A stretch of DNA of 54,460 bases from an uncultured Clostridia bacterium (GTDB lineage: Bacteria > Bacillota > Clostridia > Oscillospirales > Oscillospiraceae). Below the pieces are notes generated by a model. That model ran no database searches and was not told the DNA's origin. It saw only the letters and a program-made list of their open reading frames with translations. This document shows positions 1 to 7,812 of the stretch, piece by piece. Location: NCBI GenBank assembly GCA_937890525.1, contig CALADI010000020.1:1-54460 (forward strand), given 5' to 3'. The position numbers and the translations under genes are program-made. Within the stretch, counting starts at the first letter, position 1. Every line of letters begins with the position of its first letter.

Positions 1-60
1 GGACATTTTTCGTACTTTTATCATAACACCTTCCCCAAGGGAAAGCAAGGCGATACAGGA

Positions 61-91
61 AAATCCCCGACAAATGATCTGTCGGGGATTT
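61..91. terminator. Perfect 12-bp hairpin
   Basis: AAATCCCCGACA (61-72) pairs exactly with TGTCGGGGATTT (80-91) across a 7-nt loop. Neither side carries a long T run: four Ts on the minus side and three on the plus side. It probably ends a transcript entering from outside the window, or insulates the toxin promoter that starts 26 nt downstream. Confidence 0.5.
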
Positions 92-116
92 CGGAGCGGT
101 TCCTGTCGGATTCTGT

Positions 117-145
117 TTGACAGGGCATTCAATTCTTGGTACAAT
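117..145 (+). promoter_or_regulatory. Toxin mRNA promoter
   Basis: TTGACA at 117-122 and TACAAT at 140-145 are separated by 17 nt, a near-consensus vegetative promoter. The transcript would start near 152 and carry about 105 nt of leader before the toxin ATG. The -10 and the following bases (GGTACAATGAGCATGG) are almost identical to those of the opposing antisense promoter. Confidence 0.8.
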
Positions 146-225
146 GAGCATGGTTCCCATCCGGGAGCCGGGCGCTGCCAGACGCATAGGCGGTTACGCC
201 CCCGTTACAGGGGGTGATCTTCTTT

Positions 226-249
226 GCCCCCTGCCTTACGGAAGGGGGT
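226..249 (+). promoter_or_regulatory. Hairpin sequestering the toxin ribosome binding site
   Basis: CCCCC (227-231) can pair with GGGGG (244-248), which is the core of the Shine-Dalgarno sequence 8 nt before the toxin ATG. A second CCCCC/GGGGG hairpin lies just upstream (about 199-214). Masking of the ribosome binding site in the full-length mRNA is a known property of type I toxin transcripts. Its role here is inferred. Confidence 0.55.
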
Positions 250-256
250 GGTAGAG

Positions 257-349
257 ATGAGTTTTGTTACATATGAAGAACTGTTTCAGTTCTGCATGGT
301 GTTGATTTCACTCACTACCTTGATCGTCATGATCGTAAAAAAGAAGTAA
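257..349 (+). CDS. Type I toxin, holin-like small membrane peptide
   Basis: This 30-residue peptide begins MSFVTYEELFQFCMVLIS and has a short polar N-terminus (residues 1-10), one hydrophobic helix (about 11-27) and a KKK tail. That is the plan of the Hol_Tox/TxpA-like type I toxins of Firmicutes, which insert into and depolarise the cell's own membrane. Its promoter is at 117-145 and its ribosome binding site (GGGGGTGG) sits in a hairpin. The last two codons and the 3' UTR are covered by a convergent antisense RNA starting near 431. A terminator for the toxin mRNA lies at 397-429. Family assignment rests on length, composition and the paired antisense promoter. Toxicity itself is inferred. 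Confidence 0.8.
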   Translation: MSFVTYEELFQFCMVLISLTTLIVMIVKKK

Positions 350-431
350 GCCGCCCAACTCCTCAATTAGTGCGACTTACTTCTTCGACTAATACAGGGG
401 GCTAACCGTCTACCGGCAGCGCCCTTTTTCT
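337..431 (-). ncRNA. Antisense antitoxin RNA (about 95 nt)
   Basis: The RNA starts just downstream of a TTGACA/TATAAT promoter on the minus strand and runs into the 3' end of the toxin gene. It ends at a self-made terminator: GAAGTAAG (343-350) pairs with CTTACTTC (376-383), followed in the RNA by six U residues (positions 342 down to 337, the AAAAAA of the toxin's lysine codons). It is perfectly complementary to the last codons and 3' UTR of the toxin mRNA. This is the 3'-overlap arrangement of RatA/TxpA-type systems, where the duplex is degraded. The RNA was not observed, only deduced from promoter and terminator. Confidence 0.75.
397..429 (+). terminator. Terminator of the toxin mRNA
   Basis: GGGGGCT (397-403) pairs with AGCGCCC (418-424) with one mismatch and is followed by TTTTT (425-429). 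The same bases encode the 5' end of the antisense RNA, so the element serves both strands. Confidence 0.5.
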
Positions 432-437
432 ATGCTC

Positions 438-465
438 ATTATACCACATCTGCTTGGACTGTCAA
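438..465 (-). promoter_or_regulatory. Antisense RNA promoter
   Basis: Read on the minus strand, TTGACA (465-460) and TATAAT (443-438) are both full consensus, with a 16-nt spacer. This is stronger than the toxin promoter, as expected for an antitoxin RNA that must be in excess. Confidence 0.85.
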
Positions 466-513
466 GCGGTATTCTGCTCTGCCGGAGCGGAAGATCTCTG
501 ATGACAGCACATG

Positions 514-1665
514 CTATCGCGGCGGCTGGATATAGGTGCCCTGTTTACCCGGTGACGGTCGGGCGTAGACGCCGGAAACCAGCCCCAGCATGGCATAGCA
601 GGTCAGAATGGACGATCCGCCGTAGCTGACGAAGGGCAGGGTCAGACCGATGACGGGGGTGAAGCCCAGACACATGCCGATGTTGCTGGTGACCTGAAAG
701 ATCAGCGCAGATGCGGCGCCAAAGCAGATCAAGCGTCGGGCAAAATCCGGGGTGCGGATGCCGACATAGATGCACCGCCCGATGATGGCAAGTTCCAGAA
801 GCAGCACCGTCAGACAGCCCACGAAGCCCAGCTCCTCACCGATGGAAGAGAAAATATAGTCCGTATGCTGGGCGGTCAGAGCGCCCACGGAGGTTCTTGC
901 CCCTTGGAACAGCCCCTGTCCGGTAAAACCGCCGGCGGTGAGGGAGAGCAGGTTTTGGTTGGTATGGTAGCGCTCGTTGATGGCAAGAGGATCCAAAGAC
1001 GGATCGAACAAAACCATGATCCGAAGCCGCTGGTACTCGTCCATGACCACATTCCACAATATGGGGAACAGGGCCGCAATGCCCCCGCCTGCAAGCAGGA
1101 ACCAGAACAGCTTGACACCGCCGGCAAAAGTCATGCCGATGAAGATGAATACAAAAATCAGAGAAACACCGGCGTCACCGGAGATGACCACATTCAGACC
1201 AGCCAGAAGCATCAGGTGAAAGACCATATGCATCACCGACGGGAACGAGGATAGATTCCGCTGGTGGGAGGACATGACCGAAGCCATGACCAGAATGTAA
1301 GTGATTTTGCAGATCTCAGCCGGCTGCACCAGAATGGGCAGCAGCGGCAGATCGATCCAGCTTCGGTTGCCGCCGCGTTCTGTGCCGAAGGGGATCAGCA
1401 GCAGGATCAGCCCTACGCCAAACAGCACCAGCGCGGCCCGATGCTCCAATATGGAGTCCAGATCCGCAGAGGAGATCAGGATATACAGGATGATGCCAAG
1501 GGCTGCGGCAACAAGCTGGATCAGAATATAACGGGTGGCGTCCATGTAGTTGGTGGCGCTGGCGATGATGACACAGCCAAAGGCGGTGGTCAGCATACAC
1601 AGCGTCATCAGTACAAGATCGCCTTTGCGAAATGCGTCGAGAAAGTCCCGGAAGAATTTGCGCAT
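514..1665 (-). CDS. SEDS-family peptidoglycan glycosyltransferase (RodA/FtsW/SpoVE)
   Basis: This 383-residue polytopic membrane protein polymerises lipid II into glycan strands together with a class B penicillin-binding protein. About ten hydrophobic segments are visible. Family signatures are GGNRSWIDL (98-106, with the loop Trp103), VQPAEICKI (113-121), the extracellular loop motif HTDYIFSSIGEELGF (267-281, holding the presumed catalytic Asp269) and GLTLPFVSYGGSS (340-352). The start at 1665 is preferred over an in-frame ATG 72 nt upstream because GAAGGAGG lies just before it. No partner PBP or mreBCD gene adjoins it, so I cannot decide between elongation (RodA), division (FtsW) and sporulation (SpoVE) roles. 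The gene is monocistronic from its own promoter at 1709-1737. Confidence 0.9.
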   Translation of the reverse strand: MRKFFRDFLDAFRKGDLVLMTLCMLTTAFGCVIIASATNYMDATRYILIQLVAAALGIILYILISSADLDSILEHRAALVLFGVGLILLLIPFGTERGGNRSWIDLPLLPILVQPAEICKITYILVMASVMSSHQRNLSSFPSVMHMVFHLMLLAGLNVVISGDAGVSLIFVFIFIGMTFAGGVKLFWFLLAGGGIAALFPILWNVVMDEYQRLRIMVLFDPSLDPLAINERYHTNQNLLSLTAGGFTGQGLFQGARTSVGALTAQHTDYIFSSIGEELGFVGCLTVLLLELAIIGRCIYVGIRTPDFARRLICFGAASALIFQVTSNIGMCLGFTPVIGLTLPFVSYGGSSILTCYAMLGLVSGVYARPSPGKQGTYIQPPR

Positions 1666-1708
1666 GGGAGGCCTCCTTCGTGGTATGGCAGAAAAATGAA
1701 CTCCCGCA

Positions 1709-1737
1709 ATTATATCATTTTTCACGGGAAAAGGCAA
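1709..1737 (-). promoter_or_regulatory. Promoter of the SEDS gene
   Basis: On the minus strand TTGCCT (1737-1732) and TATAAT (1714-1709) are spaced by 17 nt. The -10 lies about 44 nt upstream of the chosen ATG. Confidence 0.7.
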
Positions 1738-1796
1738 TAACTCTTTACCCCCCGGGGGGAATTTGCCAAAAGGGCGGGGCTTGTCTGATACAAGGC

Positions 1797-1825
1797 TTGC
1801 GTTTCTATGAAAATTTGTTTATAAT
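1797..1825 (+). promoter_or_regulatory. Promoter of the ADP-ribosylglycohydrolase-like gene
   Basis: TTGCGT (1797-1802), 17-nt spacer, TATAAT (1820-1825). The -10 ends 36 nt before the ATG, and CAGGAGG precedes the start codon. Confidence 0.7.
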
Positions 1826-1861
1826 AACAAGCAAAACGAAGGATATTCAGGAGGGATTCCC

Positions 1862-2965
1862 ATGGAGAATCGCCTTTCGGCATACAAGGGCTGCCTGCTG
1901 GGGCTTGCCATCGGAGATGCGATGGGCTATACCATCGATCACAAGACGCTGGCACAGATCCGGGAGGATTACGGGCCCAACGGACTGCTGGGCTATGATT
2001 TGGCCAACGGATACGCAGATACGACTTCCTATACGCAAATTGCTGCCTATGTCTGCAACGGGCTTCTGTTCGGCATGACCAGAGGGCAGCTCCGTGGAGT
2101 GATGGCGCCCTGCGTGCGCTATATTGCCATGGCGGAAAAAGAATGGGCACGGCATCAAGGCTACCGAAAAGATCCTACGGCGGTGGATTACTGCTGGGTC
2201 AGCGGTGCCGATGGGCTTCAGGCACGCCGGTGCATGGATACCTTGATGCTGGATACATTAAATAGAAATGATCTTGGCACCATGGAGGAGCAGCGAAACC
2301 GTTATCAAGGACCCGGCTCGCTGACGGCGGCTGTGCCGGTGGGATTGTTCTTCGACCCTCAGCGAATGGGTCGGGAAGAGATCCAGCGCCTGGGCGCCGA
2401 GGCTGTGGCACTGACCCACGGCAATCCCGCCGCTTTTTTGACCGGTGCGGCACTGGCGCATATCATCAGCAGGATCGCATGGGACGGGGAGACTGACCTG
2501 CGGGCGCTGGTGCGGGAGACCATCAATATGCTGCAAAACACCTTTGGCAGAGCCTACAAGCAGACGGCTGAGGTGTGCCAAAGCCTGCGTATGGCGCTGG
2601 CGCTGTCCATCTCGCCCAACATGAACCAGACCGAAGCCATGGAGCAGCTGGACTGCTCCAGCGCGCCGAAGGTCCTTGCCGGGGCGTTGTATAGCTGCAT
2701 TCTCCACCCCAAGAGCGTGGACGAGGCAGTGATCACGGCGGTGAACCATTCCGGCTACTCCGCAGCCGTTGGAGCTGTGGCGGGGGCGATCCAAGGTGCA
2801 GCGCTGGGGTGCGATGCAATGCCGGAGTTTTATCTGGATTGTCTGGAGGTGCGCGACACCCTTCAGGAGCTGGCGATGGATATGTTTCAAGGGTGCCCCA
2901 TGACCAAAGACAGCAACCTGTTCGATGTGGAATGGGACGGGAAATATATTTCCGTTCAGGGATAA
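1862..2965 (+). CDS. ADP-ribosylglycohydrolase-family protein, metal site degenerate
   Basis: This 367-residue protein has the all-helical fold signature of the DraG/ARH family: an N-terminal GLAIGDAMG (14-22) and a C-terminal helix AVAGAIQGAALG (305-316). Family enzymes remove ADP-ribose from proteins or small molecules using two metal ions held by Asp/Thr residues. Those motifs are damaged here. The usual TDDT is ADTT (52-55), and the C-terminal GDxDT reads GYSAA (298-302), so both aspartates of the second motif are gone. It may be a non-catalytic binder of ADP-ribosyl groups or act on another substrate. There is no signal peptide. It is transcribed alone, and the next promoter begins 55 nt after its stop. 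Confidence 0.8.
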   Translation: MENRLSAYKGCLLGLAIGDAMGYTIDHKTLAQIREDYGPNGLLGYDLANGYADTTSYTQIAAYVCNGLLFGMTRGQLRGVMAPCVRYIAMAEKEWARHQGYRKDPTAVDYCWVSGADGLQARRCMDTLMLDTLNRNDLGTMEEQRNRYQGPGSLTAAVPVGLFFDPQRMGREEIQRLGAEAVALTHGNPAAFLTGAALAHIISRIAWDGETDLRALVRETINMLQNTFGRAYKQTAEVCQSLRMALALSISPNMNQTEAMEQLDCSSAPKVLAGALYSCILHPKSVDEAVITAVNHSGYSAAVGAVAGAIQGAALGCDAMPEFYLDCLEVRDTLQELAMDMFQGCPMTKDSNLFDVEWDGKYISVQG

Positions 2966-3020
2966 GTCGAAAATATGGTGGAAATCCGAAAAAATACCCG
3001 GACTTTTTGATAAATTCCCC

Positions 3021-3049
3021 TTGCAATATGGATGCGATGGTGGTATAAT
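3021..3049 (+). promoter_or_regulatory. Promoter of the rimP-nusA-infB operon
   Basis: TTGCAA (3021-3026), 17-nt spacer, extended TGG-TATAAT (3044-3049). Transcription would start near 3056 and give a leader of about 70 nt that contains one strong hairpin. Confidence 0.8.
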
Positions 3050-3076
3050 GAACGCATTCTGAGAGTATGTTTTATG

Positions 3077-3108
3077 AAAGAGAGGGGTGTCAGCCCCTCT
3101 CTTTCTTG
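3077..3108 (+). terminator. Leader hairpin before rimP (possible attenuator)
   Basis: AAAGAGAGGGG (3077-3087) pairs with CCCCTCTCTTT (3094-3104) over a 6-nt loop, followed by CTTGC. The U-rich arm resembles a weak intrinsic terminator and lies between the promoter and the first gene. The nusA operon of Bacillus subtilis is known to be autoregulated by NusA-stimulated termination in its leader. The same role here is inference from position and shape. Confidence 0.5.
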
Positions 3109-3124
3109 CTGAGAAAGGTGAAAT

Positions 3125-3577
3125 ATGAAAATTACAGAACTTGTAGCCTCGCTGGCTGAGCCGGTGGTGCAGGCACAGGGCTGCTCCCTGTGGGATGTGG
3201 AATATGTCCGGGAGGGCTCTGATTATTTCCTCAGACTCTACATCGACAAAGAGGACGGGGTGGACATCACCGATTGTGAAGCCATCTCCCGTGCCATGGA
3301 TCCCATTCTGGATGAGAAGGATCCCATCAGCGAATCCTACCATTTCGAGGTCTGCTCTGCCGGATTGGAGCGGACGCTGAAGCGTCCTTCTGATTTCGAG
3401 CGGTTTATGGGCAGTCCCATTACCATCAAGCTTTACCGTCCCCGCAACGGGCTGAAGGAATTGCCCGCTGTGCTGCAGGGGTATGACAACGGCAAGCTCA
3501 CCGCACTGTGCGGCAAGGAAACGGTCACTTTTGAAAAGTCGGAGATCGCCTTGGTGCGGCTTCGTGTAGAATTCTGA
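3125..3577 (+). CDS. rimP: Ribosome maturation factor RimP
   Basis: This 150-residue protein has the usual RimP length and two-domain build: an N-terminal alpha/beta domain (about 1-83) and a C-terminal SH3-like barrel (about 85-150). The family signature SAGLERTLKRPSDF falls near residues 78-91. RimP assists late assembly of the 30S subunit in the cytoplasm. GAAAGG precedes the ATG. It is the first gene of the operon, 15 nt before nusA, which is the classical order in Firmicutes. Confidence 0.95.
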   Translation: MKITELVASLAEPVVQAQGCSLWDVEYVREGSDYFLRLYIDKEDGVDITDCEAISRAMDPILDEKDPISESYHFEVCSAGLERTLKRPSDFERFMGSPITIKLYRPRNGLKELPAVLQGYDNGKLTALCGKETVTFEKSEIALVRLRVEF

Positions 3578-3592
3578 CAGGAGGTTATTACG

Positions 3593-4717
3593 ATGGCTAG
3601 AGCCAAGAAGCAGGTCAAGCAGCCTGAGGTCAATGTGGGCGCAGAGATTTTCGACAGCCTGCGTGAATTGGAAAAATTGAAGGGGATCCCTGTGGATTAT
3701 ATGGTAGAGCGGCTGAAGCAGGCGCTGATGAATGCCTACCGCAAGGATCGTGAGGATCACCGGGATGTGCCGGCGGAGAATGTGATCGTGGATCTGACCG
3801 AGACAGGTCTTGCCATGTATCAAGTAAAGACCGTGGTGGAAGAGGTGGAGGATACCGCTCTGGAGATCCACATCGACGCTGCCAAGACCCTGCAATCCAA
3901 TGTGCAGCCCGGCGACACCATCCGTATCCCCATCAAGATCGAGTCCTTCGGTCGGATCGCCGCTCAGACTGCCAAGCAGGTGGTCATTCAGGGCATTCGG
4001 GAAGCGGAGCGGGGCGCCATGTATGAGAGCTACTCCTCCAAGGCCCAGGAACTGCTCACCGGTACGGTGCTGCGGCTGGATCCCAGCGGTGATGTGTTCG
4101 TCCGCATCGGCCAGGGCAATGAAGCTTCTGACGCTGTCCTGCGGGTCAGCGAGCAGATCCCCGGGGAGACTTATCGCGAGGGCGATCTGATCCGGGTCTA
4201 TGTGCTGGAGGTACACCGCGGCAACCGTGGTCCGCTGGTGCAGGTTTCCAGAACCCATCCCAACATGGTCAGACGGCTGTTTGAGCTGGAGACTCCGGAA
4301 GTCGCTTCCGGCATTGTTGAGGTTCGCAACATTGCCCGTGAGGCAGGTTCCAGATCCAAGATGGCTGTCCGCTCTACGGTGGAGGGCGTGGATCCCGTGG
4401 GCGCCTGTGTCGGCCCCAGAGGTGATCGTGTGGCCGCCGTTGTGCAGGAACTGCACGGCGAGAAGATCGACATCGTGGTTTACAGCGATGATCCCTGTCA
4501 GTATGTGGCTGCTGCACTGAGCCCGGCAGATGTGATTTCTGTCACCGTCACCCCTGGCGCCAAGTCCTGCAAGGTCATCGTGCCCGATGACCAGCTCAGC
4601 CTTGCCATCGGTAAGGAAGGACAGAACGCCCGTCTGGCAGCTCGGCTGACCAGCTATAAGATCGACATCAAGCCGGAATCTCAGGCACATGAGGACGAGG
4701 AGCCTGCCGAGCAGTAA
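3593..4717 (+). CDS. nusA: Transcription termination/antitermination factor NusA
   Basis: The 374 residues comprise an N-terminal RNA-polymerase-binding domain (about 1-125), an S1 domain (about 130-200) and two KH domains ending in LAIGKEGQNARLAARLTSY near the C-terminus. It lacks the acidic repeats found in enterobacterial NusA, as is normal for Firmicutes. NusA binds RNA polymerase and promotes pausing and termination at weak intrinsic terminators. The CDS follows rimP by 15 nt with GACAGGAGG before the ATG. It could regulate its own operon through the leader hairpin at 3077-3108. Confidence 0.96.
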   Translation: MARAKKQVKQPEVNVGAEIFDSLRELEKLKGIPVDYMVERLKQALMNAYRKDREDHRDVPAENVIVDLTETGLAMYQVKTVVEEVEDTALEIHIDAAKTLQSNVQPGDTIRIPIKIESFGRIAAQTAKQVVIQGIREAERGAMYESYSSKAQELLTGTVLRLDPSGDVFVRIGQGNEASDAVLRVSEQIPGETYREGDLIRVYVLEVHRGNRGPLVQVSRTHPNMVRRLFELETPEVASGIVEVRNIAREAGSRSKMAVRSTVEGVDPVGACVGPRGDRVAAVVQELHGEKIDIVVYSDDPCQYVAAALSPADVISVTVTPGAKSCKVIVPDDQLSLAIGKEGQNARLAARLTSYKIDIKPESQAHEDEEPAEQ

Positions 4718-4753
4718 GCCGGGCAGGACACAATAGAATAGGAGGGAATACCA

Positions 4754-5026
4754 ATGCAGAAAAAGATCCCTCAGCGGCAGTGTATGGGCTGCCGGGAACG
4801 AAAGCAGAAGCGGGAGCTGATCCGTGTGGTCCGCTCCCCGGACGGAAGCGTGGGGCTGGACTTTCACGGGAAGGCCCCCGGGCGGGGGGCATATATCTGC
4901 CCGGATCCTGCCTGCCTGAAAAGGGCGATCCGTTCCAAGGCGCTGGAGCGGAGTCTGGACACCCCCATCCCGGAGGAGATCTACACCCGCTTGGAGCAGG
5001 AAATGGAGGCGGGAAAAGATGCATAA
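4754..5026 (+). CDS. ylxR: YlxR-family RNA-binding protein (DUF448)
   Basis: This small basic protein of 90 residues carries the family signatures QRQCMGCRERK (near the N-terminus) and GRGAYICPDPAC (mid-protein). YlxR proteins are found between nusA and infB in Firmicutes and are thought to bind RNA or influence transcription and ribosome function. The exact role is uncertain. It starts after GGAGGG and overlaps the next gene by 8 nt, indicating translational coupling. Confidence 0.93.
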   Translation: MQKKIPQRQCMGCRERKQKRELIRVVRSPDGSVGLDFHGKAPGRGAYICPDPACLKRAIRSKALERSLDTPIPEEIYTRLEQEMEAGKDA

Positions 5027-5456
5027 AGCGTTGAATTACCTGTCGATCGCCCGGAAGGGCGGCTTGATAGAACTGGGAGAAGAGCCCTGCGGCGGTGCGG
5101 CGAGAGCCGGACATGCTCGGCTGATCGTGGTGGCATCGGATGCATCCGACCATACATGGCGCAGGGCAAAGAGTTATGTGGCTGGCACCAGCCAGCAATG
5201 CGTGAAGATCCCCTTTACCAAGGATGAATTGGGACAGGCGGTGGGCAGATCCAGCCTTGCCATGGCGGCATTGGTGGATCCTGCGCTTGCCCTTGCTTTT
5301 GTAAAGGCTTTGGAGGGTCCGGAGCGCTACCGGGAGACGCTGGAGGAATTGGACAAGAAGTCTAAGCGGATGCGCCAGCGGCAGGATGAGGAGAAAGCCC
5401 ATCAGCGCAACAAGCGCATGGGCAAGAAGCGCCCTGCCCCCGGTAAGAAGGATTGA
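5019..5456 (+). CDS. ylxQ: L7Ae-family ribosomal-like protein YlxQ
   Basis: The 145 residues begin MHKALNYLSIARKGGLIELG, the start of the L7Ae/L30e/YlxQ fold, which binds kink-turn RNA. The core (about 1-105) has the normal size. The C-terminal 35 residues form a highly charged, lysine/arginine-rich tail (KKSKRMRQRQDEEKAHQRNK and on) absent from typical 100-residue YlxQ proteins. It overlaps ylxR by 8 nt and is followed 17 nt later by the true infB start, so it belongs to the same operon. Confidence 0.88.
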   Translation: MHKALNYLSIARKGGLIELGEEPCGGAARAGHARLIVVASDASDHTWRRAKSYVAGTSQQCVKIPFTKDELGQAVGRSSLAMAALVDPALALAFVKALEGPERYRETLEELDKKSKRMRQRQDEEKAHQRNKRMGKKRPAPGKKD

Positions 5457-5473
5457 GTTATGGAGGTGCGTAT

Positions 5474-7804
5474 ATGAGTTTTCAAAAGTATCGTTTGCGT
5501 GAGGTAGCGTCGGATTTCGGCACCGCTCCCAAGGAGATCACTGAGATCATGGGTCAGTATTTTGAGAAGCCCAAGTCCAATACCCAGGTGCTCACTGATG
5601 AAGAATTGAATGTGGTGTTTGACAGCATGACCCAGAAGCATCCGGTGGATTCGCTGGAGCGGGTGTTTGCTGTGCAGCCCAAGGAAAATGCCAAGCCTGC
5701 CGCAGAGAAGCACTCTGCCGGACGGGGGACTCAGAATCAGCCCCGTCAGGAGAATCGTCAGGATAACCGCCAGCCTCAGAAGCCGGCACAGAATCACGCC
5801 GAGCGCAGCAATGACAGCGCCAAAGCTGCCAAGCCCGCCGAGCCTCAGCGCAAGCGGGAGCGCCGGGTGGTGGATACCTCTGACCGGGTGGACAGCCTGA
5901 TCTCTGAGCGTGCTCAGAACTTCACCGGCGGCAAGCAGCGCATCGGCGGCAAGAAGCAGCAGAATAAGCGGGACAACAAGTTCAAGGGCAACAAGGCCCG
6001 CAACGAAGAGCAGGAGAAGATGCGCCGCCTGCAGATGGAGGTTGCCCGCAAGGCACCCCTCACCGTCAAGATCCCCGATGAGATCACCGTGGGCGAACTG
6101 GCCAGCCGGATGAAGAAGACGGCAGGCGAGGTCATCAAGCTGTTGCTGAAGAACGGCATCATGGCCGCCATCAACCAGACCATCGATTTTGACACCGCAG
6201 AGTTCATCGCTACTGAGATGGGCTGCAAGGTGGAGAAGGAGATCACCATCACCATCGAAGAGCGGATCATCGACGACCATGTGGATACCGAAGAGGAACT
6301 CCAGCCCCGTGCACCCGTTGTGGTTGTCATGGGCCATGTCGACCACGGCAAGACCTCCACGCTGGACGCCATCCGTAAAACCAATGTCACCTCCGGGGAA
6401 GCCGGCGGCATCACCCAGCACATCGGTGCTTATACCGTGGAGCTCAACGGTCAGCCCATCACCTTCTTGGATACCCCCGGCCATGCGGCGTTTACCTCCA
6501 TGCGTGCCAGAGGTGCAAGATGCACCGATATCGCCATTCTGGTGGTGGCTGCGGACGACGGCATCATGCCCCAGACCGTGGAATCCATCAACCATGCTAA
6601 GGCAGCCGGTGTGCCCATCATCGTTGCGGTGAACAAGATGGATAAGCCCACCGCCAACCCCGACCGGGTCAAGCAGCAGCTCACCGAGTATGAGCTGATC
6701 CCCGAGGAATGGGGCGGCGATACCATCATCTGCCCCATCTCTGCCAAGACCGGCATGGGTCTGGACAATCTGCTGGAGATGGTCCTGCTCACCGCCGAGG
6801 TTCAGGAATTGAGAGCCAACCCCAACCGCCGAGCCAAGGGCACCGTGATCGAAGCCCGTCTGGACAAGACCCGCGGTCCCATTGCCACGCTGCTGGTGCA
6901 GAACGGCACCCTGAATCAGGGCGATATCATCATCGCCGGTACAGCGGTGGGCCGTGTCCGTGTGATGACCAACGACAAGGGACGCACGGTCAAGACCGCC
7001 GGACCTTCCATGCCTGTGGAGATCACCGGCCTTGCGGATGTGCCCTCTCCCGGTGACGAGTTCAACGCCGTTACTGACGAGCGCATGGCCCGTGAACTGG
7101 TGGAGCAGCGCCGTCAGGCCGAGAAGGACGCCGCCGCCAACGCCATGAGCAAGGTCACGCTGGACAACCTCTTTGCCAAGATGCAGGAGGGCGAGATGAA
7201 GGAACTGCCTTTGATCGTGAAGGCGGATGTGCAGGGCTCTGCCGAGGCACTGAAGGCTTCTCTGGAGAAGATCTCCAACGAGGAAGTCCGGGTCAAGGTC
7301 ATCCACACCGGCGTGGGCGCCATCAACGAGTCCGATATCCTGCTGGCATCCACCGCAGGCGCCATCATCGTGGGCTTCAATGTCCGTCCGGATGCGGCGG
7401 CACAGGCCAGCGGTCAGCGTGCCAATGTGGATATGCGCTTCTACCGGGTGATCTACGACGCCATCGACGAGATCGAGTCCGCCATGAAGGGCATGCTGGC
7501 ACCCAAGTATGAGGAAGCGATCATCGGTCATGCCGAGGTTCGTGTGACCTACAAGGTCAGCGCCATCGGCACCATTGCCGGCTGTATGGTCAAGGACGGC
7601 AAGGTGACCCGTGACGCGCAGGTTCGTGTCCTGCGGGATAACATCGTCATCCATCAGGGTGAGGTGGGCTCTCTGCAGCGATTCAAGGACGCAGCCAAGG
7701 AAGTCACCGCCGGTTATGAGTGCGGCATGAGCATTCTGAAGTTCAATGACATCAAGGAAGGCGATGTCTTTGAGTGCTTCGTCATGCAGGAGATCAAGAG
7801 ATAA
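5474..7804 (+). CDS. infB: Translation initiation factor IF-2
   Basis: The 776-residue GTPase places initiator tRNA on the 30S subunit. It has an IF2 N-terminal module, a basic low-complexity linker (about 60-190), a second IF2_N domain (about 195-250), a G domain with GHVDHGKT (near 286), DTPGH (near 333) and NKMD (near 388), then two beta-barrels flanking the IF2 core domain. I chose the ATG at 5474, preceded by ATGGAGG, over the in-frame ATG-type start 21 nt upstream, which would overlap ylxQ without a ribosome binding site. An intrinsic terminator follows the stop by 8 nt. Confidence 0.97.
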   Translation: MSFQKYRLREVASDFGTAPKEITEIMGQYFEKPKSNTQVLTDEELNVVFDSMTQKHPVDSLERVFAVQPKENAKPAAEKHSAGRGTQNQPRQENRQDNRQPQKPAQNHAERSNDSAKAAKPAEPQRKRERRVVDTSDRVDSLISERAQNFTGGKQRIGGKKQQNKRDNKFKGNKARNEEQEKMRRLQMEVARKAPLTVKIPDEITVGELASRMKKTAGEVIKLLLKNGIMAAINQTIDFDTAEFIATEMGCKVEKEITITIEERIIDDHVDTEEELQPRAPVVVVMGHVDHGKTSTLDAIRKTNVTSGEAGGITQHIGAYTVELNGQPITFLDTPGHAAFTSMRARGARCTDIAILVVAADDGIMPQTVESINHAKAAGVPIIVAVNKMDKPTANPDRVKQQLTEYELIPEEWGGDTIICPISAKTGMGLDNLLEMVLLTAEVQELRANPNRRAKGTVIEARLDKTRGPIATLLVQNGTLNQGDIIIAGTAVGRVRVMTNDKGRTVKTAGPSMPVEITGLADVPSPGDEFNAVTDERMARELVEQRRQAEKDAAANAMSKVTLDNLFAKMQEGEMKELPLIVKADVQGSAEALKASLEKISNEEVRVKVIHTGVGAINESDILLASTAGAIIVGFNVRPDAAAQASGQRANVDMRFYRVIYDAIDEIESAMKGMLAPKYEEAIIGHAEVRVTYKVSAIGTIAGCMVKDGKVTRDAQVRVLRDNIVIHQGEVGSLQRFKDAAKEVTAGYECGMSILKFNDIKEGDVFECFVMQEIKR

Positions 7805-7812
7805 GATACATT

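Noticed and set aside
2258..4867. Very long minus-strand open frame (869 codons)
   Set aside because: It lies antisense to the ADP-ribosylglycohydrolase-like gene, rimP and nusA, has no promoter or ribosome binding site, and its translation is low-complexity His/Leu/Gly-rich with no family resemblance. GC-rich codon bias creates such shadows.
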